From the NCBI GenBank assembly GCA_014529385.2, contig CM043964.1:138718529-138782528 (forward strand): 64,000 bases of DNA, given 5' to 3'. The stretch comes from Adiantum capillus-veneris. Taxonomy: Eukaryota > Streptophyta > Polypodiopsida > Polypodiales > Pteridaceae. Below, piece by piece: positions 11,097 through 21,729 of the stretch; within the stretch, counting starts at the first letter, position 1, and each line of letters opens with the position of its first letter. A program made the translations under genes and the position numbers. The notes under the pieces are model-generated. The model was given only the letters and a program-made list of their open reading frames with translations. It was not told where the DNA came from and searched no databases.

Positions 11097-13190
11097 AAGA
11101 GAACCCTCTCTGAGGAACAATGCCAGATACAAAAACCAACCAAAAGGCTAAACTGGATTCTAAGGAAGCATCAAACAGATAAGTAAGCCTTCAAAAAATC
11201 TCTACAACCTTCAATAAAGCAAATGACACAGGAGCTTCAAAAAAACATCACATTGCTTAGAATAGGAAGCTTCGCACCAGCAAATGCCAATAAGCAAATT
11301 GCTTATACCCACATCTTGCACAGCATAAATCTTTTCCATGCATTGACTGTGTATGCATAATAGGGCTACATTACAAGGCCTACATGAACACATTTTTTGC
11401 TTGCCCAAGCACAACACGTTCCCTTGGTGATACCCTGTTGTCAAGGAGGACTCCAAATAGGAGGGGGGGAGGCATTCTAAATGTGGACCTAATATATAAA
11501 TATTAGAGGGCAATGTTTTGTGAGTTGTATTGAATTTTTGTGTTTGATTGTGACATTTTAGAGTATATGCCCTTATAATAGAGTTATAAGAGAAGTATAG
11601 GGACAAAATCCATATATAAGCCCCTAGGGACATGTGTACAATGTATATAGAGTTAAGAATTCTATTAGAATGATTTTGACTTTTGAGAGTTTATTTTTGG
11701 TTTTATTTTGTTATTTTTGAGCTTTTCAAAAAAAAGGCAAGAAAAATCCATAATCCAAATGAAGAAAAGACTGAAGAGATGTTGAACCGTACAAAGCAAA
11801 GAAGGTCCAAGAAAATGATGACACTTCACGAAGTATGCCCCAAAAGCCACATGCACAATGGGCAATGTCAGAGGTAAGAAAAGAATGCCGATCAGCCTTC
11901 AACAAAAACATGAGTCCAAACATGACTGAGAATGGTCATCAAACTCCGGGATGGACTACAAGGACAAACAATGTGGGTGATGCAACTAAATGAAAGCAGC
12001 CATCAAGTGTAAAGTTGCCATTTGACACTTCATGCGACGACAAGGCCATATACAGGAAGTAGATCTTTATACTGTAAATCTTCTATCTTGTATGTGACTT
12101 AATGAAGCCTAACAAACAAAAGGGACTAACAATACTGACAAGAATAAAACGGGCAAAAATGACAATTCAGCCATCTTTTGTGATAGATGTCTCTAGGAGC
12201 AACCAATGGTCAAGTCAAATTTTGGTCATCATCATTGGTTCTACATGTGTTTGGTAGCCTGAAGGTGCCAGAGATGCCCATCAATCATTCTTGAGACTAA
12301 AATCCAAAAAGCCAGCTTGCAAAGCCATATCAAGCCAAATCAAGCCAAACTTTGTCAGGAGGCTATGAATAGAGAATACAAGCTAAGGGTTTGAAAAAAG
12401 AAAAGAAAAGAGAAAAAAAAAAGACAAAAAGGTCTAACCCTTAGCAAAAGATGCAATTTTTTCCAAATACGAAGCCATGATAGCCATCTACATACCCTGT
12501 ACATCATGTATATGAATTTTGGGGACAAATGGACAATAATAGCTCATCGATGGTCATCGATTGCGAATCATGTCAGATAAAGCCCTTTTGATGCAAGTTA
12601 CTAACTTGGGGAATTAACTGGGGTTTGTCGGGCTTTAATTAAGTCATGTATCAAGTAGAAGCAGTATAATGATTTACACAGCATACAAAAGCTAACAATG
12701 GCAAATGCGGCTTTGATCACCTTGATGCAAGAACAAAGAAATCCTCAGTGACGAAGAGCAGACATAAGGGTAATCAGAGGATCTCAAAAGCTTGTCCTTG
12801 ATGAGGCGAATTGAATGCTAGACATGGGTTTTGAACCTCCAATCAAAAAATTTATCTCCCAGATTCAGCCTAATGACAGACAAACTTTGTATTGAAGTGC
12901 AAAAGTTGAAGCTTTAGCCATACAATTTCTATAGAATCCTTACAAAGTTTTCATTGGCTCACAAGATCTAAAAGCCAATCACTCAATTGTATAGATTGTA
13001 GAAGTTGTTTCTCAAATTGAGAAAGACACAAAGTTGGCTATGTAAATCATGTGAAGACTATGTACATCGGATTGGACAAACACGACAAGCTCATGCAAAG
13101 GCTACAACCTATACTTTCTTTACATCAGTAAAACGACAACAAAGACAGCTTCGACATTGACAACCAGGTCATGTCAGGGACGACATGAAC
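11097..13190 (+). other. Non-coding 3' interior of element 1
   Basis: No convincing coding signal on either strand. A purine run, AGGAGGGGGGGAGG, near 11458-11471 resembles the true polypurine tract but is not followed by LTR sequence. Confidence 0.6.
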
Positions 13191-13204
13191 TAGGAGGGGG
13201 GGAG
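13191..13204 (+). other. Polypurine tract of element 1
   Basis: TAGGAGGGGGGGAG directly precedes the TGTTGACAG start of the 3' LTR, as expected for plus-strand priming. Confidence 0.85.
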
Positions 13205-14150
13205 TGTTGACAGTTGGGTCAACATCACAACATTACTCAACAAAGCCTTTTTCTCTAAGAGTTATGGAATGCTGCGGATTATGGTTATAAACATCATTTG
13301 TAATAAGTAGGTAGTCTAGTTGCAGAAGCCGGAGTGCAATGGCACTTCCAGATTGTAAATATCAAGCCATTTGACCCCTCAAACTCTATTTTTGGTTAAA
13401 CTAAGGTAGCCTTAGTATATAAGGTACCTAGTTCATTTTTGTAGAAACACTTAATCATAATCAAAAGTTTAGTGTTGTCGTCTATTGTGTGTGAGAGAGA
13501 AAGAGAGAGAGCGTGAGTTTCATCTTGGCGCTACTATCCACTCGCTCATCACATTGGAGAACCAACAACACCATTGCGCTAGCCTTGACAAGAGCTATGT
13601 GGCAACGCCAAGCATTCCTCGCGGAAGGAAGAGAACGTGCTCGCACATCTACAAGCTATTTGCAATGGTAAATGTATCGAATAATGCCTGATTTTTGCTT
13701 GCAATTAGCCGTTAGAATCGTAGGGACATAAGCTATGCATAGGTACTCATAGATTTCAGTTTCGGGCACTTTTAAAATTTGACTTTGTCTTTATACGCAT
13801 TTTTTGCAGATGGATTTAGAGCGAGGGTTTTGAGTGTAGAGGCTTTGGGACAGGTGTATCCTAGTGAAGGGATTGTGTTCCTTACGTTTCATATGATTTT
13901 GGTATGATTTAGTGAGTTTCCTTTCGTTTGTGTATATGTGAGCTAGGTGGTGTAGTTGAGAGCAGTGAGATTCTAGGTTGTGGTTTAGTTGGCCTTCTAG
14001 AGTGTTGTATGTGTAGGATGGTCTCAGCCTGACATACTATAGGGATTTCCTCGGTGTGCTTATCGTGTCATCTGTGTCCTCGATTGAAATTATGATGATC
14101 TAGGTTGTGTTGTATGCACTTTATGGGTGGTGTGATTCAGTCCCGCAACA
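13205..14150 (+). repeat. 3' LTR of element 1, 946 bp
   Basis: Starts TGTTGACAG after the polypurine tract and ends CCGCAACA. Positions 13301-14150 match the 5' LTR. A TATA box lies at 13415-13424 and a GAGAGAAAGAGAGAG run just downstream, as in the 5' copy. Confidence 0.92.
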
Positions 14151-14199
14151 AATATTCATGGGTGTCTATTGCTGTGGTGGTGTTTTCATCATACTTGAT

Positions 14200-15719
14200 C
14201 CACTAGTTTCAGAACAAGAATCTATTCAATTAACATCTGCATTTTGCAACACTTCTTCATAATTTTTTTGTCCACTAGGTAGACTGTTTCTTTTGTGACC
14301 TCGTCCAATGACACTTCTTTAAGTGCAAAGCCTTCTTAAGGTGGTCGTTCTTGATCCCCTCAATGAACAACACTACTCGGTTCTCACATGGCAGACACCT
14401 CTCAATGTATTACTGGAATTGCAAGGCATCATCTCGGACTCTATCACTCTCTTTCTGCTTGAAGGAATGAATCTATGACATAGTATTGTGTTTGATTGCT
14501 CTCATGAAAAACTCTATGAAATCCTATAGCAGTGATTCTATATTTTCATAGTCTTCCTTTTTTTAAAAGGTTTGAACCATGTAAGGGTTGTGCCTTCCAG
14601 GGTTAATCCAAAGCCTTCAAAGTAAATGTGGTAATTTGTGACGTATTCATCTCTCAATACATATTTGGAAAGATGTTGAATGTGCATGGGGAGCACTTGA
14701 TCTGTTGTAATTTGAAGCCATGCATTTTGAAACTTGGGACTGATGCATGGGCCTTCGCTCATCGTCATATCTCTCGATTCCCAAAGCTCCTACGAAAGCT
14801 TCCTCATATGGAGATGTCGACATTCTTAGTGTAGCTATCGATCCTTCTCTCATAGTCACATCTGGCCTTACCCATTCAATATGGTGTGGCATGGATGACC
14901 ATATAATGGTTGTATAGCCATCTTTGATAGACTCTAGTTTTGATAAGTGACTCTTTCTCATCTAGTGATCTAGAACTTCTAGTTTTCCCAATCTTGTCTT
15001 AAGAGTGCTCTCTAAATGAAGTGGAATTTCAGTGACTCGGTCCAACTTCCTCTTTTATCGATTTTTTGCGGGCCATCTTATTTAAGTAGATGACAAAAAA
15101 GGGTTCTCCCCAAGAAGATAGCTTTTCCATGTCTGCTCTACCAAAATGGTAGACATACATGTACATTTACTTGTTGTTGGTAAGTTCCATTAGGCTCACG
15201 TCTTCCCTAGTATGATAGTTATCTCCCTCTATAGTCATTAACTTGTACAATACCATCATAGGATCATCTACGAGCACTCTTTCTAGCTCTTTCATGGCTA
15301 TTGATCTAGCTCTTGGGTCATTCTCCAATGGAGGTCTCTCGATTCCTTCGTTTACTTTATCTTTGGTTCCGATCATTCCCATGGCATCTACAAGATCGAG
15401 ATTATCCATCCTAAGATAGGCAACCCTTCTCTCGTCAATACATCGATCTTAATAGTTGATAGTCTTGACATGCTCTCGAAACTCATGGTTTCCCAAGTCT
15501 TTGCAAAACATAGCACTTATGATTAGATGTCCACATAGGTCCTTGCTCCCTACCATTAGTATAGTGATAGTACACATGTTTGGTCGATGGAATTTCTAGT
15601 TTTTGTGATGTGCCCTCCCCATTTCTCTCACTATGATAACTCATTTTTGGTGCTTTCTCATCCATAAGGATAGTGAAGGCTGGTTCAGAAGAAGTGTTAG
15701 AGACCACTTCTTCTTGCAT
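14200..15719 (-). pseudogene. Ty3-type gag of element 2, degraded
   Basis: On the minus strand the ATG near 15719 (MQEEVVSNTSSEPAF) opens a series of broken frames running to about 14200. Near 14770-14540 it reads FEGFGLTLEGTTLTWFKPFKK, and then, in another frame, DFIEFFMRAIKHNTMS, FKQKESDRVRDDALQFQ and YIERCLPC. This is the W-F helix pattern and QKE.ESVRD-like block of the retrotransposon gag family (capsid). Several stops and shifts interrupt it. It ends about where element 1 begins, so the rest of the polyprotein was lost or displaced. With the LTR and primer site at 19317-20243, it belongs to a minus-strand element. Confidence 0.68.
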
Positions 15720-15752
15720 GGTTGCTAATTACTTACTTGATCTCTCGGCAAT

Positions 15753-17002
15753 GTAACACCCAACCGGTACCAAGCTCTTGATCTCAACAACATTAACAAT
15801 TTTGGTATTTCAAACCTAACGTTGTCTTGCCGTGGCACGTGCATGGTGGGAACGGAAGCTAAGCTCTACAATATTATGGATTTTATGTGTATACCTTAAG
15901 TATGCATAAGTATATGCATTTTCTATTTAGCATGCAAAAAGCTAGTCGAAGTCTGATGTGTCACTCTTGTTGGGAATGGGCTTCGATCCCAGGCTTCTTT
16001 GTGAACGTCTTCTTGGAGCCATGATGAAATGAGCTTATAAAACTTACCTCCTATCTACCAGGCATCCTAGGTGACATATGACATGTATAGCATGGCCAAA
16101 AGTGGCCTTAGTCATAGTATACCCCATGAGGTGTCATTCTACACATAGTAGATCCACTTTGGAGTGATTATGGACCTAGAAAAATCCCTTAGAAAAGTGG
16201 TTACGAGTTTGTTTGATGTCATCCATGATGTATGCCAAGCTCTCTCTCAATAAAGCTACTCTTGGAGACTTATGGCGGCAAGGAGAAGATATTTGGATAA
16301 AAATCTAGAAGAACCTCTAGATTTTTCTTGAAGAGAAAGATCTAGAAGAACCTCTAGAAAGATCTAGAAGAACCTCTAGATATTTCTTGAAGAGAAAGAT
16401 CTAGAAACTTTGAAGATAATTTCAAGATATTTTTAAAAAGGGAGACACTTGTCGCAAAAATCCCTTGGATATTTCTAAGCAAATGTCTTCTTCAAGAGGC
16501 AACCTCACCTATAAAAAGAGCCTTTTGCTCCTCACTTGATCATCAAGCAAACCATCAAGCAACCAAGCGCTCAAGCAATCCCCATAATCAAGCCACTCTA
16601 TCAAGCCATCACCAAACCTCCTAGCCATCTCCGTGAGGAAAACTTTCTCTCAATCTCAGCCCAACACATCTTGAGCTTGCTACTTCATGCCTCAAGCCTT
16701 CTATCTCCTCACTTGTAATACTCATACACTCTATGTAATCTTCTTTCTTCAATAAAGACGCGTTGTTGGTGGCTTGCAAACGGTGTTGGGGGACTACTAC
16801 GCTTCATCTACTTCATCAAGTTGGCTACAATATCACAAGTCTTAAGGTGTGCTTCACTTCTTTGGATAAAGCTTGTGTAGGTCTTTGTGTGTTGATTATC
16901 TCTCTTATCTCTTTCCTCCATTGTTTGGACTACTTTCTGAGCTTTCTTAGATGAATAACCCCGATGGTGTAACTTTTCAACCCTTTCATTTTGTGCAACA
17001 TA
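15753..17002 (+). repeat. LTR-like insertion (possible solo LTR)
   Basis: Starts TGTAACACCC and ends GTGCAACA, with a promoter-like CCTATAAAAAG near 16510 and AATAAAG near 16752, which suits an LTR in plus orientation between the leader and gag of element 2. No target duplication is evident, so the ends are tentative. Inside, 16296-16410 carries three copies of a GATCTAGAAGAACCTCTAGA-like block. Confidence 0.35.
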
Positions 17003-19316
17003 TTAGAATTAACATTTGTATTAGCCGTAAAATCCACTTCCAATAGAGAATTGTGTTTCTCTTTGGGCCGGAAAGACTGCAAGAGATTCTTCTTTCTCCA
17101 TTTCCTCTTATTTTGCCACTACTAAACTACTCTAGTTCTTTCGATGTGCACATATTTATTCTCCTCTAGGGGTTGAGTCTTGCTTTCTTTATATTACTAT
17201 GAACCAAGAAGACTTGTATACACGGCTCATTCCTATTGCTAGGCAAAATATCTACATCTTTGTAAGCACTAAGTTACAGTTTCAAAGAACGATTCGCAGT
17301 CTATTTGGAGCACAACGACTTGCTATTATAAATGCATCAGTGAACCCTTTCATCCTACATTTGATTAGATACGATCAAAGCCTTGATGTTTTTATCTTTG
17401 TTTTGTTTTGAGGGTTTCACGTGTGCGTATGTGTGTGTCTGCATGTGAGATTCCAATGGCTACACACAATGTATTTGCTACAAACACTAAGCTTGCTTAA
17501 GTGAAAAGCTACACAGTCTCCCCACAAACCCTCACAGCTAGAGGCCCGGCGCCTTCCTGGCAAGACCGCCAACTCTTTGACAACGTGTTACCTGGTTCTT
17601 CGAATCCTTTGGAACTTCTCTCGTACTCCAACTCTTCTCGTGACTCAATAAAAACTTGGACACGGATGGAGTTAAGACTAGCTAGCAATGCTCTAAAGGT
17701 CTTACTTCAGAGGGTAGTATCAAAGTTTTTCAAAAAGACCTTGTTGCTAACACTGTGTGGGAGAAAATCATGATTTTCTCCTACCTAGAGACCTTTTGGG
17801 GTATTCTTCACTTCAGCTCTCTCAGAGGATTACCACACACTCCCAACAACCCACTCTTGCATTAATTTCAAGGTTTAGACTCTTTTGATGATCCCAAGGG
17901 TCACTTAACCCACTTTTGGCTTACTTTTTAGATAGTAATTAGCTTAATCTCATGCACAAGGATTTAGTTCTAGATTTTGCTCTATGGGTGTGTTTCTTAC
18001 CTTGAGGTCTTTCTCTTGTGCACATATTGGCTCAAAAAAATTGGGATAGCTAGAGTCGGGAAGAAAATCGTGATTTTCCCTTGCTCTGAATGGAAAAATT
18101 TCAAATTTCACTTTCAATCCAATGAATGTGATTCTCCTCTTAAGCTAAGCTCCAGGTACCAAACTTAGCCAAAAATTTCAACTCCAACAGAAGTTGAAGA
18201 AAAAATCCTGCTTTTCCTTGCTATCTTGCTTTTGACCACTTTTTCAAACTTTGTTCAATTCTAGAGTGTTCTACCCTTCTTCAAGAGTGCATGTGCCAAT
18301 TTTCACCCCAATTGAGCAAATGATATGACCACCAACACAATTTCAACACTTTTTTTGGTTTGAAGGCCAAATTTGAGCTCTATACTCACTTCCAATAACC
18401 AAATTCACTTTGGACTTTATGGATGGCCTTCTTGAGTCAAGGAGATTGCCTGACCTGAGACTTCCAAACTTCTAAGGTCCAAATCTAAAAAAAGGGAGAA
18501 AATCATTTTTACCCTTCTTTCCAGCTCTAAGGTCTTTATAATCCTCTTTTAAACTCTACTACTAGCCTGTAGCTTATTTTTTCCCTGTAGGTTGGTGTCA
18601 ACAAGTGGTTAGTCATCTTGGCACCCTCCTCCCTGGCTTTTTCTCACCTTTTGTAGATAAATTTGCAACACAACTTCACTCATGTGCTCAAGCAAGCAGG
18701 TTCAACAATTTGGTCAAGTATCATGCATAAACTTGTCTCCAGTCCTTACTTGTAGGAGAAAATCGCGATTTTCTCTCACAAATGTTGATTACTATTTTTT
18801 TGAGAATTTTAAACTATGATTGTGCATTCACACACTCTTGTACATGCATTTCATGCCCAAAATCACCTACTTTCATAGATGCACTAACCTCCCTTGAGCA
18901 TTCACTACTTTTGACAAAAGATCTTTTTAGTGATATGCAGATCCACAATAATGATGAGAGAACTTGTCTACTTACCCTACTCCTAAAGCAAAAGAAATCA
19001 ACCACAAATAGATTCAAGATACTCCACAAACAACTTCCTAACTAAACTTTTTTTTTCAATTATGTTTTCTTACATTTTTCTCACCTAGTGCAAGATTTAC
19101 CACTCTAGCTGTCAATGAAGTCTTGCACTAAGCTTTGAACCTATATAAAACACTTATCTCAAATGACTAACACTTTTGCGGCAAGAAACTCACCACAACC
19201 ACACAAAAAAAGGATCACAAAAACCCTGATCTCATTTTCTAACCTATATGATTTACTAACCCACTTAAGGCAAATATGTCGAGCTTAACTGTGTTCACAC
19301 TAGTCTAGGTACTCGT
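17003..19316 (-). repeat. Element 2 leader with periodic palindromes
   Basis: Palindromes of the form GGAGAAAATC..GATTTTCTCC occur at 17760-17781 (22 bp, perfect), 18058-18080, 18199-18219 (weak), 18494-18516 (weak) and 18755-18776 (20-bp perfect core). The steps are about 298, 141, 295 and 261. This is the leader of a minus-strand element, between its primer site (19317) and gag (15719). I see no protein-coding signal. Confidence 0.82.
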
Positions 19317-19334
19317 TCTTCGGCAATGGTGCCA
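19317..19334 (-). other. Primer-binding site of element 2, tRNA-Asp type
   Basis: The minus strand reads TGGCACCATTGCCGAAGA, one base from the LTR. It matches the tRNA-Asp(GUC) complement with few changes and is similar to the site of element 1. Confidence 0.8.
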
Positions 19335-19335
19335 A

Positions 19336-20243
19336 TGTCTGGTGACCTTTTTGGACACCACTTATCACATCTCTAAAAGAGACAAAACCAACACTAAAAT
19401 GTCAATCCTAGGAAGTAAGCAACTCGACTAGGGCTTAGAGGCAAGCCAAGAGGTTGTCAATCTCTCATCCGAACACAGTACACTCCATTTTGACACTCGA
19501 TGTGTGTTCTAACTACTGTAATCTTGGATTTTATCCTCTAAACTACTCATACAACCACATGCAATTCTACAAGAAAATAAACTTCAACTAACTCCAAACT
19601 CAATAGGCAGCCTCCTAAGACCATACAAAACAGAAGTGGATCATTAGACTTGAAATTAGACCCTGAGAGAAAAACAAAATTTTCTCTAGCAACTAGATGC
19701 AGGTCAAATTTTCAGATTTTGGACTTGCCTACTATGTTTTCCTAAGTGCCAAAAATCTTGTGCAATTGATAGAATCACAATACGACAATCGGATAGTGAG
19801 ATATGTCACCTAGAAGGTCATATAACTCATTGTTCGGTTATCATGAAGTGCTTGCAATGTAGGTATCTCCATGTAGACATTGATGAGACAAACACAATGA
19901 TGTCCTCAAAATTTTGAAGCGACAACCATGTTGTGTAGTGCAAAGAGATGAACTCACAGTAGAGAGAAGAAGACACGCGACATATGAGAGAATCTTATCT
20001 CCTCATTTGATTCATAATAATGATTGTTGTATACTTTACAAAACTGCCTTTTATACCTTGGCTTGAGGTTTTATTGTACAAAAGCTAGATTTTGCCACAA
20101 TAACATTAGAAATTACATCTCTAGCTTTAGGAATACATTCATCTTAGGCTTCCAAATTACATCATGATAACAAATATGGGTTTTGGAAAAAATATTACAA
20201 TAAATTGGGATTACAAATATAATTAGATTTCTTTTGGTAGACA
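19336..20243 (-). repeat. 5' LTR of element 2, 908 bp
   Basis: The plus strand begins TGTCTGGTGACC and ends GGTAGACA, giving terminal TGTCT/AGACA inverted ends. The primer site adjoins it on the left, so it is the upstream LTR of a minus-strand element. The matching 3' LTR is not in the window. Confidence 0.7.
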
Positions 20244-21360
20244 CTTAATCTTCAGTGTCGTTGGAATCTTCCAGCACCGACCTATAGCTTTTAGCACTTG
20301 TTTAGTGAGTGAATTGGATTTTAGGTTTGTATGGTGTTTGCATACGCCTGCATAGCTCTTTTTCTTTGAGTTTTGGCAATGGCAGCTACTTGGGCATCAA
20401 TAGTTTTTGGCACTAGAGCGCATTGCTCGTAGCCATAGTTTTTGCATCAACAAGCATGTGGAGAGCATTAGATCACCAGTCGAGGACCACTTTTTGGGCC
20501 GAGGCATAGTTTTTTGGCGATGACACTACAAATGGAGCTTTCCTGCTGCATTTTCCTATAGGTTTTGATAGATCTGCTTGCCATGTTTCTGGTCATGTAT
20601 GCACTTGCCGCTTCTCATTGAGAATTGGTCTCTAATTCCCATGCATATGTCCTAGTTGTCTAGTTATAAAAGCACAATTTACAAGCTTCTTGCTAGATAG
20701 AGGTACAAGATTTTGGTAGGCACTTTTGGCAATATGTGTTATTAGATGTGTTTTTTGTGAGCACTTATTAAGCGAGCAAGTATCCTTGCAGGGATTTGGC
20801 TTACTACTTGCATCTCATCTCGTGCATGTTTGTGGGTGGTTCACTCATGTATGTTGAGTTATAGACATTGCCTTTGTATGTCTTTGTGGAGCCAGCTTTG
20901 GCTTGGTTTTTTGGCAGCTACTTGGCCGTTTCTAAGACTCAATCTGGAAGATAGTCCTTTCTAAGACTAGAAGATAGTTGTTCTGTTTGTTGAGCCTTTC
21001 AGAGGGTGATGGTGAGGTCTTCTTTGAGTTGGGGTACTCTTGAGTTTGATGACACAAGTTTGCTAGAGCACCCCTTTTACAAGGCCTCACCGTAGGTTAT
21101 GTATAGAGAGGTATAGGTGCATTTGACACCATGTTGGCGGTCTATTTGGGTCAGTTTTAACTTGGTTTATGCACAATTTACCTTCTTGTCAGTCTATGGT
21201 CAATTTTATTGGCATTTTCAACTGAGATTGTGCTTCCCGTACAGAGGAGACTCAGCCGGATCTTTTTCATGCGTCTATATTATGCATTGATAGCCTTTTT
21301 GCTACAATTCTGAGTTGAGATTTTGCTCCTGTTTGGCATTCTCTCCATAGTGTTTAGCTC
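20244..21360. other. No assignable feature
   Basis: T-rich on the plus strand, no long frames and no recognised repeat. It may be LTR or leader of the copia relic that follows, but no primer site is visible. Confidence 0.5.
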
Positions 21361-21369
21361 TTGCGGTTA

Positions 21370-21720
21370 TGGCATCTTCTTTTGGGAATATGGAAGTTCA
21401 ATGTATGAAATTTCACAGTTGGAAAGAGCATATTCAAGACATTTTAATCTAGAAAGATCAATTAGAGCCACTCTTTGAGTGCCCAAAGGGCGATGGCTAC
21501 ATAGTTGCACAATGGAAATACTTGATGCCAAAGCTAGGTCCACTATTCCTCTACACCTCAGTGAAAAGTCTTTGTATTTCATTGTCATGAGTGAAGCTAC
21601 TACTAAAACCTTATGAGAAAAAAAATCTTATCTTTTTCTAACATAAATGCCTCAGTGATGGAGTTATGTCACTTCCTGGCCAAATGTGCAATAATATGGC
21701 ATTGAGTGTCTTTAGAACAA
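21370..21720 (+). pseudogene. Copia-type gag fragment
   Basis: From the ATG at 21370 the plus strand reads MASSFGNMEVQ, KFHSWKEHIQDIL, KDQLEPLFECPKGD, then in a shifted frame LYTSVKSLYFIVMSEATTKTL and EKKS. This matches the F.G.N...W...M.D.L....L and S.EA.T.K.LW.KL pattern of copia gag. Stops and shifts interrupt it, and no pol follows. Downstream DNA to 24680 shows no continuation I can read. Confidence 0.5.
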
Positions 21721-21729
21721 GCCCAAGCA

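Larger units (their letters stand above)
4467..14150 (+). mobile_element. LTR retroelement 1, tRNA-Asp primed, pol-less
   Basis: Direct terminal repeats (4467-5314 and 13205-14150), a primer site complementary to tRNA-Asp at 5316, and a polypurine tract at 13191 define a plus-strand LTR element of about 9.7 kb. The inside holds, in order, a 2.2-kb leader with periodic palindromes, a degraded gag-position ORF, a retropepsin-like domain, a region of repeated WIPK/WVPK motifs, and about 2 kb without coding signal. I find no reverse transcriptase, RNase H or integrase, so it must have depended on enzymes from another element. The primer site and protease recall Tat/Athila-type Ty3 elements; that lineage assignment is inference. 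The first roughly 95 bp of the 5' LTR are missing or replaced. Confidence 0.85.

Noticed and set aside
11458-11471. Purine run that could be a polypurine tract
   Set aside because: No LTR start follows, and the true tract with LTR is at 13191-13205. At most it is a relic of an older insertion.
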